Of a stretch of 53,886 nucleotides of DNA, positions 33,333-41,339 are shown one piece after another. The notes below the pieces were generated by a model that searched no databases, was not told the DNA's origin, and saw nothing but the letters and a program-made list of their open reading frames with translations. Each line of letters opens with the position of its first letter. Position 1 is the stretch's first letter. Location: positions 1 to 53,886 of the forward strand of contig PCTW01000064.1 in the NCBI GenBank assembly GCA_002786715.1. Reading direction: 5' to 3'. The position numbers and the translations under genes were made by a program. Source of the stretch: Bdellovibrio sp. CG22_combo_CG10-13_8_21_14_all_39_27. Lineage in GTDB: Bacteria > Bdellovibrionota > Bacteriovoracia > Bacteriovoracales > Bacteriovoracaceae.

Positions 33333-33950
33333 ATGGAACTTAAAGAACATTGGGAAGACGTCTATCAAAAAAAAGCACCTCATGAGGTGACTTGGTATCA
33401 ACCAGACTTAAGAAATAGTCTCGAATTGATCCGAGAGGCTCAGCTTAATTCTGGCAAACCAATCATTGACGTTGGAGCAGGGGCATCCACGCTAGTGGAT
33501 CATCTGCTCAATCAAGCTCACACAGATGTCACCGCCTTTGATTTATCTGAAACCGCTTTAGATGCAGCGAAAATGCGTTTAGGTGATCGCGCTGAACAAG
33601 TCCATTGGATTTGCGATGATATCACAAGTTATGAGTTCGCTAAGAAATATGCTTTATGGCATGATCGCGCAGTTTTTCATTTTTTGGTGGATGAAAAAGA
33701 TCGTGAACTCTACTTAGATAATCTAAAAAAGACTTTAATGGTCAAAGGCTATTTAGTAATTTCAACATTTGCTGAAGATGGGCCTGAAAAATGTTCTGGG
33801 CTTAAAATTGTCCGTTATTCGAAAGACGCGATGTGTGAAATTCTAGGCTTTGATTTTAAACTGTTGAAGTTCATTAAAGAGACCCATATTTCACCCACTG
33901 GCTTGGAGCAAAAATTCAATTACTGGCTCTTTCTTTTTGAGCCAGAATAA
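33333..33950 (+). CDS. Class I SAM-dependent methyltransferase
   Basis: 205 aa. SAM-binding motif IIDVGAGASTLVDHLL (about 44-59), acidic residue in VTAFDLSETAL, and the third motif WICDDITSYEF. The N-terminal signature HWEDVYQKKAPHEVTWYQPD marks a small group of cytoplasmic methyltransferases often annotated as TehB-like or thiol methyltransferase-like. A possible FNR-type box upstream suggests control by oxygen or nitric oxide. Substrate unknown. It ends 34 bp before the sequence leading to the next kinase gene. Confidence 0.85.
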   Translation: MELKEHWEDVYQKKAPHEVTWYQPDLRNSLELIREAQLNSGKPIIDVGAGASTLVDHLLNQAHTDVTAFDLSETALDAAKMRLGDRAEQVHWICDDITSYEFAKKYALWHDRAVFHFLVDEKDRELYLDNLKKTLMVKGYLVISTFAEDGPEKCSGLKIVRYSKDAMCEILGFDFKLLKFIKETHISPTGLEQKFNYWLFLFEPE

Positions 33951-34031
33951 TATTTTGAAAAGGAGAGACTCGACCAAAAAGACTTGGTAAAATTTTTTAC
34001 TAAATATGGGGCGGTAATGGGAGAGAGTAAA

Positions 34032-35951
34032 ATGATTAGAAATTGGCGAGATATCGTGAAGGATCGCGAGTTTGTTGTCTTTTTTTTGACCCTTGTTCCC
34101 CTTGCTTATTATGGTATTCAATTTTACTTGCCCTTCCATTCCTTCGCAGAAGGCTATTCGATTGTCATCTCAACGAGTATTTTTCTCCTCAATTGGAACT
34201 CTCGAAAAATTGCTCCCAATAATCTGTTTATGATCTTGGGAATAGGATTACTCTTTTCGGCCATTCTCGATACATTCCACATGCTCAATTATTACGGCAT
34301 GGGTGTTTTTTCCTTCAGCAACGAAAAAAATTACCCGACCCAATTTTGGATTGCAGCTCGCTTCATGCAGGTGCTCACTTTTGTGATAGCTCCACTCTTT
34401 TTTCGAAGAGAATCTGTGGTTAAATACTTTTTCCCCTTTGCTCTCATTTATTCTGTGATCAGTATTTACACCATCTTTACTGGAACTTATCCCGATTGTT
34501 TTGTTCCTGAAACGGGGCTAACAAAATTTAAAATTTATTCTGAAATCAGTATCAATGCACTGGTTATAGTCAGCTTTCTATTGTTTCGTAAAATGAGAAA
34601 TGATATCGATTCCAGAAGCTTAAATTGCCTTTATTATTCTCTCATCGCATTGTTTATCTCTGAAGCAGCGTTCATGACCTATACTGATGTTTATGATGTC
34701 AGAAATTTGGTAGGACATATCTTCAAAATTATTTCAGCTTTTTTTGTCTATAGGGGAGTTTTACAATTGAGCTTGAGCGAACCTTTGGCCGTCATTTTTC
34801 GTTCGGCCAAGGAAGAACAGGACCGACTAGGAGTAGAAAAAAATAATTTACAAAAGGAGCTCCTGACTCATATCAGTTATCTCAACCTTTATAAGAAAGC
34901 TCTCGATGCTTCTTCGATATTTGTAGTAACAGATAAAGAAGGGGTGATTGAATACGTGAATGATGCTTTCTTAAAAATTAGTCAATTCGATCGAAATGAG
35001 CTAATAGGAAAAACCCATAGAGTCGTCAATTCTGGCCACCACGATTTGCCTTATTTTGAAAATTTATGGCAGACGATCACTGCTGGTGAAATCTGGAGTG
35101 GAGAAACAAAAAACAGAGCAAAGGATGGAACAGAGTATTGGGTTTGGGGTATTATCGTACCTTTTAAAAATGAGCATGGAAAAATTGAAAAATTTGTATC
35201 GGTTCGACAAGATATTACGGAATCAAAAAAACAGCGTGAAAAAATGATCCAGCTGGAAAAGCTGAGCGCCGTTGGAGAATTAAGTGCCAAAATATTGCAC
35301 GATACGATGAATCCACTATCAATCATTAAAAGTTCAACGATGTTATTGAGAAGAAACATTTTAAACAAAGAATATGAACGATTAGATGAAACTATTGATT
35401 ATATAGATCAGTCTGCTGATCGAATTCAAGATCTCTTTTCTTCTCTTCGAGAAAATTTGGCAAGAAAGAACAGTGTTAACACAGTTGATGGTTCGGTAAA
35501 ATTGTCGATACACAAAATTATTGATTCTTCTATTCTCTATTTTAAAGAAGATCCACGATTCTCCACTCCCGTTATTGAAATTGAGAATAATACCAATCCC
35601 GATCATTTTGTTTTGGGAAAACAGTTTCAACTCGTACAAGTCTTTTTGAACTTACTTAATAATTCATATGATGAAATAAAAGGTTTCGACGATCGCTGGA
35701 TAAAAGTGAGATCGGAAGTTCAAGGATTAAGCTTAGTCATTCATTTCAGTGATTGTGGAGCTCGTGTCAGCTCGGAAATAGCTAAGAAAATGTTTGACTC
35801 CTTTTTTACGACAAAAGGAGAGAAGGAAGGTACAGGCTTAGGCCTGGCCATTTGTCGAGAAATTCTTCATCAAATGAAGGGTCATATTGAAATCAATAAA
35901 AGGTCTGAAAATATGGAATTTTTAATCAAGCTTCCTCTTTACATTGAATAA
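34032..35951 (+). CDS. MASE3-PAS hybrid-type sensor histidine kinase
   Basis: 639 aa from ATG 34032 (GGAGAGAG upstream; TTG 33984 and ATG 34017 also fit the frame). The first ~270 residues are seven or eight helices with the MASE3 signature (ILDTFHMLNYYGMGVF, then QFWIAARFMQ). Next a PAS domain (VVTDKEGVIEYVNDAFLKIS to VRQDITESKK), then HisKA with AKILHDTMNPLSIIKSS, and ATPase with LLNNSYDEI, DCGARVSSE and GTGLGLAIC. The glycine in the usual DxGxG motif is DCGAR, one glycine short. No regulator is adjacent. The ligand is unknown. Confidence 0.9.
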   Translation: MIRNWRDIVKDREFVVFFLTLVPLAYYGIQFYLPFHSFAEGYSIVISTSIFLLNWNSRKIAPNNLFMILGIGLLFSAILDTFHMLNYYGMGVFSFSNEKNYPTQFWIAARFMQVLTFVIAPLFFRRESVVKYFFPFALIYSVISIYTIFTGTYPDCFVPETGLTKFKIYSEISINALVIVSFLLFRKMRNDIDSRSLNCLYYSLIALFISEAAFMTYTDVYDVRNLVGHIFKIISAFFVYRGVLQLSLSEPLAVIFRSAKEEQDRLGVEKNNLQKELLTHISYLNLYKKALDASSIFVVTDKEGVIEYVNDAFLKISQFDRNELIGKTHRVVNSGHHDLPYFENLWQTITAGEIWSGETKNRAKDGTEYWVWGIIVPFKNEHGKIEKFVSVRQDITESKKQREKMIQLEKLSAVGELSAKILHDTMNPLSIIKSSTMLLRRNILNKEYERLDETIDYIDQSADRIQDLFSSLRENLARKNSVNTVDGSVKLSIHKIIDSSILYFKEDPRFSTPVIEIENNTNPDHFVLGKQFQLVQVFLNLLNNSYDEIKGFDDRWIKVRSEVQGLSLVIHFSDCGARVSSEIAKKMFDSFFTTKGEKEGTGLGLAICREILHQMKGHIEINKRSENMEFLIKLPLYIE

Positions 35952-35970
35952 TTGAAGTAGTGTTTCAAAG

Positions 35971-36063
35971 ATGGATGAAAGTGCTGATGGCTTTGCTTAC
36001 TTGACTCGTGATCATGTTGGTTTTTTGGTTGATCGCTATAGCGAAAGGAGAGAGGTTACATAA
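35971..36063 (+). pseudogene. Decayed C-terminal fragment of arsH before osmC
   Basis: Reads DGFAYLTRDHVGFLVDRYSE followed by RREVT and stop, matching [24 protein letters not shown] of the intact arsH at 27023-27742. The stop overlaps the osmC start as TAATG, the same coupling as at 27742. Everything upstream of this stub is gone. Confidence 0.75.
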
Positions 36064-36467
36064 TGACTTACAAAGTAGAGTCCCATTTTATTGAAAAAGG
36101 TTTAACTTCGTTCGCCCTTGGGAACGAAACTCTCAAGGTTGATGTTTCCAAAGATCGAGACGTTTCCTTACCAGGGCCGGCTGAATTGCTGTTAACGGCC
36201 TTATCCAGTTGCATTTTGAAAAATATTGAACGCTTCTCAGACATGCTCAAATTTGAATACTCTAAGGTTCATATTGAAATGGAGGCTGATCGAAGAGAGA
36301 GTCCTCCTCAGTTTATTGAGATACGATATAAAGTGATGATGGAGACTCAGGAAGAAGTTCATCGAATTGAGCTTTTACATAAAAATATTAAAAAATTTGG
36401 AACTGTTTATAATTCACTTTCCGATGAGATTAATATCGTAGGTGAAATCGTGAAGGTGGATTTATGA
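36063..36467 (+). CDS. OsmC-family protein
   Basis: 134 aa. OsmC fold: GPAELLLTALSSCILKNIERF carries the conserved first cysteine (C50) on the central helix. The second cysteine, expected in a Y/F-C-x-V-Y/S-N motif, is glycine (KFGTVYNSL), so the two-cysteine peroxidase mechanism is incomplete. OsmC proteins reduce organic hydroperoxides. It is preceded by an arsH stub and overlaps the next gene by four bases, so it appears to belong to an arsenic or oxidative stress operon that was broken. Confidence 0.88.
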   Translation: MTYKVESHFIEKGLTSFALGNETLKVDVSKDRDVSLPGPAELLLTALSSCILKNIERFSDMLKFEYSKVHIEMEADRRESPPQFIEIRYKVMMETQEEVHRIELLHKNIKKFGTVYNSLSDEINIVGEIVKVDL

Positions 36468-37180
36468 TTCAAGCCGTAGGTGATCTCTCTCCCGAGCATC
36501 GTGAACTGGTTAGTAGAGTCTTTTTAAAACAGGGACTGGGGATCGAATTTGTGGCGCCGGAGCAATTGCATGAAGGCAGAGTGATCTCATTTGAGAAAAA
36601 GGCCACCACGTTTTTGCAACAACAAGGCAGAGCGTTTTCCAATTGGGACTTGCTCTTTTCCGTGCTCGGTCCCAATGACACAAGCGGCGAGCTCGAAGCC
36701 AAATTAGAGGCCAGAATCAACATCCTCCAATCCCTCATGCGGCTCAAGTCTAGGCCTATGGCCCGCGAGTTTCATGGCAGTATAAGAGTCCGCGATTTGG
36801 CAGCATCAGCGCGCTTCTACACTTGGCTTTTTGGAGTCGAGCCGAAAGAATGGACTCATCGTTATGTTACTTTTTCTCGAGCTGACACTCATTTGAATTT
36901 TGTTCTCTTAGTAGCTGATGGCAAAGAGTTGCATCACGATACGCTTTATCATTTGGGAATGGGAGTTGATTCGAAAGAGCAAGTTATTGCTTTTTACCAT
37001 TCTGCCGTTGAAAATGGTTTTACTATCGAGAAACGGCCTCGTACCACTTGGAGGGGAACTCCTTTGCATGAACTGTGGTTGCACGATCCTGATGGAACTT
37101 TGATCGAAATTTATGCTCGTCTTTCAAGTCAGGAAATGCAACAGATGCCTGATGATAAAGAACCGATCTTTTTAGTTTGA
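36464..37180 (+). CDS. VOC-family protein related to ArsI/CadI, with an extra N-terminal domain
   Basis: 238 aa. Residues ~105-230 are a vicinal-oxygen-chelate domain: FHGSIRVRDLAASARFYTWLFGVEP, HLGMGVDSKEQVIAFYHSAV and ELWLHDPDGTLIEIYARL. These stretches resemble ArsI, a C-As lyase for aromatic arsenicals. ArsI has a TTCC pair that binds arsenic; here that place reads RTTWRGTP, without cysteine. His and Glu metal ligands (FHG, YHLG, IEIY) are present. The first ~100 residues (FVAPEQLHEGRVISFEKKA) are an unrecognised helical domain. It overlaps osmC by ATGA. Confidence 0.72.
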   Translation: MIQAVGDLSPEHRELVSRVFLKQGLGIEFVAPEQLHEGRVISFEKKATTFLQQQGRAFSNWDLLFSVLGPNDTSGELEAKLEARINILQSLMRLKSRPMAREFHGSIRVRDLAASARFYTWLFGVEPKEWTHRYVTFSRADTHLNFVLLVADGKELHHDTLYHLGMGVDSKEQVIAFYHSAVENGFTIEKRPRTTWRGTPLHELWLHDPDGTLIEIYARLSSQEMQQMPDDKEPIFLV

Positions 37181-37185
37181 GAAGA

Positions 37186-37611
37186 TTAATTATCCCGAGA
37201 GGTTTTTCGAATCATCTCGGCCGGAAAGCGAAATTGTTTTTTTAAATAGTCTTTGAAGCTTTCATCATAGTCTTGCTGATTCAGAGCTTTATCCATACAC
37301 AATAGCCACGCATCTCTTTCAGCTTCATTAATGATGAGATGGCGGTGCGCTTGTGGCATATTTACCGGGCCATATTTTTCCAAATATTTTTGTGGGCCAC
37401 CTAACCACATGGTTAAAAAAAGAGTCAGCTTATCAGTCATTAGAGCTAAGTCTTCTTTGTGCATTTTTCTAATAGCGCTCGCTTCCGGCAGCGTATCCAT
37501 AAAGGCATAAAAGTCAGTAGAGAGCTTTCTTAAGCCTTGTTCCTTTCCCGCCGCCTGATAGGAAGTGTCTCGTTGGCCGTAGGCAGGGAAATTATTTATA
37601 GAACTCGACAT
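37186..37611 (-). CDS. Truncated haemoglobin, group II
   Basis: 141 aa. FLTMWLGGPQKYLEKYGPV and the proximal histidine in AHRHLIINEAERDAWLLCMD (H91) with tryptophan G8 (W102) mark the group II (HbO/trHbO) class. The group binds O2, NO and peroxides and takes part in NO detoxification or oxygen transfer. The gene overlaps the YeaR-like gene upstream by 20 bp, so both are transcribed together, away from the trHbI gene, from the same intergenic dyad. Confidence 0.88.
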   Translation of the reverse strand: MSSSINNFPAYGQRDTSYQAAGKEQGLRKLSTDFYAFMDTLPEASAIRKMHKEDLALMTDKLTLFLTMWLGGPQKYLEKYGPVNMPQAHRHLIINEAERDAWLLCMDKALNQQDYDESFKDYLKKQFRFPAEMIRKTSRDN

Positions 37612-37864
37612 AAAACCTTACTTTTCCCATTGGGGCCACGTGATGTTTAACTTCTGGTTCGACTACGCCAAACCGATCTTTATCAAGCCGGTATTCTTCA
37701 TGCTGACTTGGAATGGAGTAAAGCAGCTCGCCCTCGAGGATCACGATCTTTCCCCAAACCTCTGCTTTAGTAGAGTGATCTTTGAGTAAGGCCTGCGGGA
37801 CACTATCCTGATCGAAGACATCGGTTTTTTTATAAGCACAAAGATGGGTTGGAATTTCTTTCAC
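37592..37864 (-). CDS. YeaR/DUF1971-type small cupin
   Basis: About 90 aa from GTG 37864 (GGA 6 bases upstream); TTG 37900 would give 102 aa but abuts the operator. Residues such as AEVWGKIVILEGELLYSI and FGVVEPEVKHHVAPMG match the DUF1971 domain found in YeaR and in the N-terminal part of TehB-like proteins. E. coli yeaR is induced by nitrate and nitric oxide and is NsrR-controlled; the context here, with an NsrR gene and haemoglobins, fits. Confidence 0.75.
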   Translation of the reverse strand: MKEIPTHLCAYKKTDVFDQDSVPQALLKDHSTKAEVWGKIVILEGELLYSIPSQHEEYRLDKDRFGVVEPEVKHHVAPMGKVRFYVEFYK

Positions 37865-37900
37865 ATTAATTTCCAAGTTTGTATTGCCAGCAATTGGCAA

Positions 37901-37923
37901 TTAATATATATCAAATATATTAA
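37901..37923. promoter_or_regulatory. Candidate NsrR operator
   Basis: TTAATATAT-ATCAA-ATATATTAA is a 9-bp dyad in the 78-bp gap between the divergent YeaR/trHbII and trHbI operons. It has the AT-rich 11-1-11-like symmetry of NsrR sites. GGCAATT/AATTGCC just left of it is a second, smaller dyad. Confidence 0.55.
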
Positions 37924-37942
37924 TTAAACGCAAGGAGAAACA

Positions 37943-38314
37943 ATGAGTTCATTATTTGAAAAATTGGGTGGAGAGAATTCAGTAGATGCAGCAGTCGATA
38001 TTTTTTATCGCAAGGTATTGCAGGACAATCGTATCAATAGTTTTTTTACTGACGTCGACATGGATGAGCAAATTAAGAAGCAAAAAGCTTTTCTCACCTT
38101 TGCCTTCGGTGGGCCCAATCAATATTCTGGACTCAATATGAAAGATGCTCATACTCGATTGGTGGCGAAAGGGATGAATGATACTCACGTTGATGTGGTG
38201 ATTGAACTTCTCGGTGGAACACTCAAAGAGCTAGGTGTCGGCGATGATTTAATCGGCGAAGTTGCTGCTGTCGCCGAAAGTGTTAGAGATCAAGTTTTAG
38301 GAAGAGCAGGATAA
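37943..38314 (+). CDS. Truncated haemoglobin, group I
   Basis: 123 aa. Typical group I: SSLFEKLGGENSVDAAVDIFYRKV, FFTDVDMDEQ, FAFGGPNQYSG and the proximal histidine H70 in KDAHTRL. It should bind NO and O2. It starts a four-gene operon with a reductase 6 bp downstream; this pair could act as a split NO dioxygenase, doing what a flavohaemoglobin does in one chain. CAAGGAG lies 6 bases upstream of the ATG. Confidence 0.92.
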   Translation: MSSLFEKLGGENSVDAAVDIFYRKVLQDNRINSFFTDVDMDEQIKKQKAFLTFAFGGPNQYSGLNMKDAHTRLVAKGMNDTHVDVVIELLGGTLKELGVGDDLIGEVAAVAESVRDQVLGRAG

Positions 38315-38320
38315 AGCGAG

Positions 38321-39295
38321 ATGACAGCATTTACTTTTGAAGATCAAGAATATCAAGCTCTCACAGGGGAGACCGTTTTAGACTGTCTCCTGAGAGAGGG
38401 CGTTTCTGTGACGAATTCGTGTCGGAATGGCATTTGTCATTCCTGCATGCTGAAGTCAAAGTCAAAATTAAATGCAAAAAGTCAGAAAGGGTTAAGCACT
38501 GCTAAAAAGGAGGCAGGTTACTTTTTATCTTGTCAGCAAGAAGTGGATTCTCCATTAGAAGTCTTTCGCCCTGATACCTCGACGCTTTTGACCGAGGGAG
38601 AAATTATCGCGCAAGAGAGAATTTCGGATTCGATAGTGATCATCAAAATTGAAACATTAAAAGAATTTCCTTTTAAGGCCGGTCAATTCCTCAATCTTAT
38701 TAGAGAAGATGGATTATGCCGGTCTTATTCTATTGCCAGTCAAACCGGAAGCCAGCAATTAGAGTTTCATATAAGAAAAGTTCCTCATGGAGAGATGTCG
38801 AGTTGGTTATACGATCGCGATTTGCTTGGTCAAAAAATTAAGTTATCAGAGCCGCTCGGTGAATGTTCCTTAACTGATAATATGCGCGACCGTGATTTGC
38901 TGCTGATTGGAGTTGGTACTGGGCTTGCGCCCCTTTACGGAGTCGTACGTGATTCACTTGCGATGGCCAGTATGGGAAAGATCCATTTGTTGCATGGAGG
39001 TTTAACCATTGAAGGGCTTTACCTCGTCGAAGATTTAAAAAATCTCGAGAAGCAAAATGCTACTTTTCATTACTATCCCGTCTTTTTACGAGGCCAAGAA
39101 GTCGAAGGTTTTCAGAAAGGAAATATTGTTGAACTTGTCAGGGCGTTTGAATTTAATAAGGCCAATACCATCGTGATGGTTTGTGGCGACCCTCAACTTG
39201 TCAAAAGTTTAAAACAAGAAGTCTTTTTGGCCGGGGTTCCATCTAAACATATTTTTAGCGATCCCTTTATTTCACATACGGCCAATGCAAAATAA
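38321..39295 (+). CDS. [2Fe-2S]-FAD-NAD(P) reductase, probable haemoglobin reductase
   Basis: 324 aa. Ferredoxin domain at the N-terminus with C34-x4-C39-x2-C42 and C71; FAD domain with RSYSIAS (flavin-binding R-x-Y-S) and FHIRKVPHGEMSSWLY; NAD domain with GVGTGLAPLYG and VCGDPQLV. The order, ferredoxin first, matches CDP-6-deoxyglucoseen-reductase/methane-monooxygenase-C-type reductases. Placed 6 bp behind trHbI, so it likely passes electrons from NAD(P)H to that haem. Confidence 0.9.
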   Translation: MTAFTFEDQEYQALTGETVLDCLLREGVSVTNSCRNGICHSCMLKSKSKLNAKSQKGLSTAKKEAGYFLSCQQEVDSPLEVFRPDTSTLLTEGEIIAQERISDSIVIIKIETLKEFPFKAGQFLNLIREDGLCRSYSIASQTGSQQLEFHIRKVPHGEMSSWLYDRDLLGQKIKLSEPLGECSLTDNMRDRDLLLIGVGTGLAPLYGVVRDSLAMASMGKIHLLHGGLTIEGLYLVEDLKNLEKQNATFHYYPVFLRGQEVEGFQKGNIVELVRAFEFNKANTIVMVCGDPQLVKSLKQEVFLAGVPSKHIFSDPFISHTANAK

Positions 39296-39785
39296 CGGTC
39301 GCGATAATTTTAAAATACTGCTGGGTTCGTTCGTCACGGTGCTCGGCTTTGGTATGATTTCAACTTGGCTTCGTCCTTATATTGGCACTGAAATGTTGGT
39401 GGGGGCTTTTGGTGCTTCGACTGCCATTTTATTTCATTCTCCAAAGGAAAGTCTTTCACGTTATCAAAACTTGGCAGGAGGTTATGTCCTTTCTTGCTTG
39501 GTAGGAACAAGCCTAAACTATGCGTTTGGAACTAATCAGGTCGTCTTAAAAGTGGCTCTAGCAGTTTCGTTAGCAATCTACCTGATGCGAACATTTAAGC
39601 TCTTTCATCCTGCAGGAGGGGCGCTGGCCCTTCTGTCAGCGAGCTACGCCTTTAAGCAGCCAAGTGAACTCTTATCCTATTTTCTCGGCACATCTGTTAT
39701 CGGACCTTCACTTTTCTATTTTATTGTGCTAATAGTCAGGAAATCAATTTATTTGGATTCTCATGAAACTGACTTTAAAAACTGA
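39285..39785 (+). CDS. HPP-family membrane protein
   Basis: 166 aa, about four or five helices. LVGAFGASTAILFHSPKESL and FKLFHPAGGALALLSAS match the HPP family, in which plant and cyanobacterial members have been linked with nitrite transport. Start ATG 39285 overlaps the reductase gene by 11 bp. The last 23 bp overlap the regulator gene. In this setting export or import of nitrite/nitrate from NO oxidation is reasonable but unproven. Confidence 0.85.
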   Translation: MQNNGRDNFKILLGSFVTVLGFGMISTWLRPYIGTEMLVGAFGASTAILFHSPKESLSRYQNLAGGYVLSCLVGTSLNYAFGTNQVVLKVALAVSLAIYLMRTFKLFHPAGGALALLSASYAFKQPSELLSYFLGTSVIGPSLFYFIVLIVRKSIYLDSHETDFKN

Positions 39786-40149
39786 TTATGCTCTCAGGGT
39801 GCTTATTTTTTTACAAAATAAAGAAAAGGCGACTATCAAAGAAATTGCTGAGTTCTATAATATTAAAAAGAATCATTTGAATGTGGTGGTCAATCGTTTA
39901 TCCGAGTTGGGCTATATCAACTCTTCCACAGGGCCCACTGGTGGTGTTTCGCTAAAACCGCAAACGTTGCAAAAAAGCGTCGGCGAAATCATTTTACACT
40001 TTGAAGAGTTCGAGCTCGTCGAATGTTTTAATAATGAGTCCAATCAATGCAGGTTGAACCCGGGCTGCAAATTGAAGTCTGTTTTAAAGAAGGCCAACCG
40101 CCAATTTATAGACGAACTCAATAAACATAAACTCCAAGATCTGGTCTAA
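39763..40149 (+). CDS. nsrR: Rrf2-family regulator, NsrR type
   Basis: 128 aa. Winged helix MKLTLKTDYALRVLIFLQNK, IAEFYNIKKNHLNVVVNRL and STGPTGGVSLKP, followed by three cysteines C88, C96 and C102 (ECFNNESNQCRLNPGC), the iron-sulfur ligands of NsrR. NsrR represses NO detoxification genes until NO damages the cluster. It is the last gene of the trHbI operon, so expression would be self-limiting through the dyad at 37901-37923. IscR-like proteins have a different cysteine spacing. Confidence 0.9.
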   Translation: MKLTLKTDYALRVLIFLQNKEKATIKEIAEFYNIKKNHLNVVVNRLSELGYINSSTGPTGGVSLKPQTLQKSVGEIILHFEEFELVECFNNESNQCRLNPGCKLKSVLKKANRQFIDELNKHKLQDLV

Positions 40150-40236
40150 AAGAACTAAACAAATAATGCATTAGCTCTTAACGATTTGTAGAATTAGAGC
40201 AATAATAGTTTCACTAATTTTTTATAAGGATTTTTT

Positions 40237-40593
40237 ATGTCTGACGATAGTCAACCATGCCCGAAATGTAGTTCCCCTTATGGTTATCAAGATAGAGGCT
40301 TATGGATTTGTCCTGAGTGTGCTCACGAGTGGGTACTTGAAGCAGCTGTTGAAGCAGAAGAAGTGGTTGCTGGGCCAAAGTTTTTAGATGCTAACGGAGT
40401 TCAACTTCAATCAGGTGATACGGTTAGAACCACCAAAGATTTAAAAGTTGGCGGAGAGACTTTGAAGTCTGGCACTAAAGTGAAGGGCATTCGTCTTTTG
40501 GAAGATCCCGTTGATGGCCACGACATCGCCTGCAAGATCGATGGCTTTGGCTCGATGTACTTAAAATGTTCTGTGGTAAGAAAAGATTCATAG
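40237..40593 (+). CDS. PhnA/YjdM-type zinc-ribbon protein
   Basis: 118 aa. N-terminal zinc ribbon (CPKC and CPEC, residues 8-27), then the PhnA domain with GVQLQSGDTVRTTKDLKVGG and KIDGFGSMYLKCSVVRK. Called alkylphosphonate-utilisation protein by homology, but E. coli YjdM is not needed for phosphonate use; function is unknown. Starts with TAAGGA upstream. A family-2 repeat begins at its stop codon. Confidence 0.93.
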   Translation: MSDDSQPCPKCSSPYGYQDRGLWICPECAHEWVLEAAVEAEEVVAGPKFLDANGVQLQSGDTVRTTKDLKVGGETLKSGTKVKGIRLLEDPVDGHDIACKIDGFGSMYLKCSVVRKDS

Positions 40594-40621
40594 GTACGTG
40601 ATACTTTTTTGTGAGCAGTTG
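40593..40621. repeat. Family-2 repeat left of the transposase gene
   Basis: GGTACGTGATACTTTTTTG followed by TGAGCAGTTG. GTACGTGATAC is the family core. It starts at the last base of the phnA-type stop, 83 bp before the RAYT transposase gene. Confidence 0.65.
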
Positions 40622-40703
40622 CAAAATTTTATCGCGATTTAATAGAGTTAAGAGTCTTACTTATATTTTTTCATTTGCATGCCTCCTCTGAAAAGGAGGC
40701 ATT

Positions 40704-41306
40704 ATGCCTAGAAAAATTCTGATTAGAACCCGCAATCACGTTTATCACATTACCTCACGATCAAATGCAAAAGAATGGTTTTATATTCCCATCGAAGAGT
40801 GCTGGAAAATCTGTCTGGGGCTTTTGGAAAAGGGGCAGAATGATTTTCAAATCGAACTCCATGCTTTCGTTCTTATGAGTAATCACTATCACATGCTGAT
40901 CAAGACTCCTCACTGTGACATTGATAAGTTCATGCATTTTTTCAATAAAACGCTTAGTTCAAGAATTAATATGGCCACTGGAAGAATAAATCACGTTCTT
41001 GGTGGGAGTTATAAATGGAGCATTATTGATAATCATAGCTATTATTCAAATGCCATAAAATATATCTATCAAAATCCAGTGAGGGCAAGTGTGAGCAAGA
41101 ATGTAGAATCTTATCCTTTCTCGACTGTAGATAAGTGTCGATGCAAAAATATAGAATTGAAGAGCTATCTAGACCCATTGGATTTGAACTGGCTCAATGG
41201 GATTTTCTCGACGAGTGAAAATGAAAGAATTAAAAAAGGATTCAAACGCGCGTATTTTCGACCTAGTTATGAACCTCGAACGAGAAAACATAAAATGATA
41301 ATGTAA
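40704..41306 (+). CDS. REP-associated tyrosine transposase (RAYT, Y1_Tnp)
   Basis: 200 aa. HUH motif LMSNHYHMLI (H61, H63) and the catalytic tyrosine region AIKYIYQNPVRASV (Y120 or Y122) define the IS200/IS605-like Y1 transposase family; the N-terminal RTRNHVYHITSR is typical of RAYTs. These enzymes cut single-stranded REP hairpins and are usually single-copy, domesticated genes that spread REP repeats. The gene is flanked at 40593 and 41349 by sequences related to family-2 repeats, likely its substrates. An AGGAGG site precedes it. Confidence 0.92.
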   Translation: MPRKILIRTRNHVYHITSRSNAKEWFYIPIEECWKICLGLLEKGQNDFQIELHAFVLMSNHYHMLIKTPHCDIDKFMHFFNKTLSSRINMATGRINHVLGGSYKWSIIDNHSYYSNAIKYIYQNPVRASVSKNVESYPFSTVDKCRCKNIELKSYLDPLDLNWLNGIFSTSENERIKKGFKRAYFRPSYEPRTRKHKMIM

Positions 41307-41339
41307 GTTTTCATCTATTATTGCGCTGTTGGCGCACGC

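Noticed and set aside
40168-40202. Terminator after the nsrR gene
   Set aside because: A short imperfect stem (GCTCTTAA/TTAGAGC) is present but there is no T-rich tail, so I do not call it.
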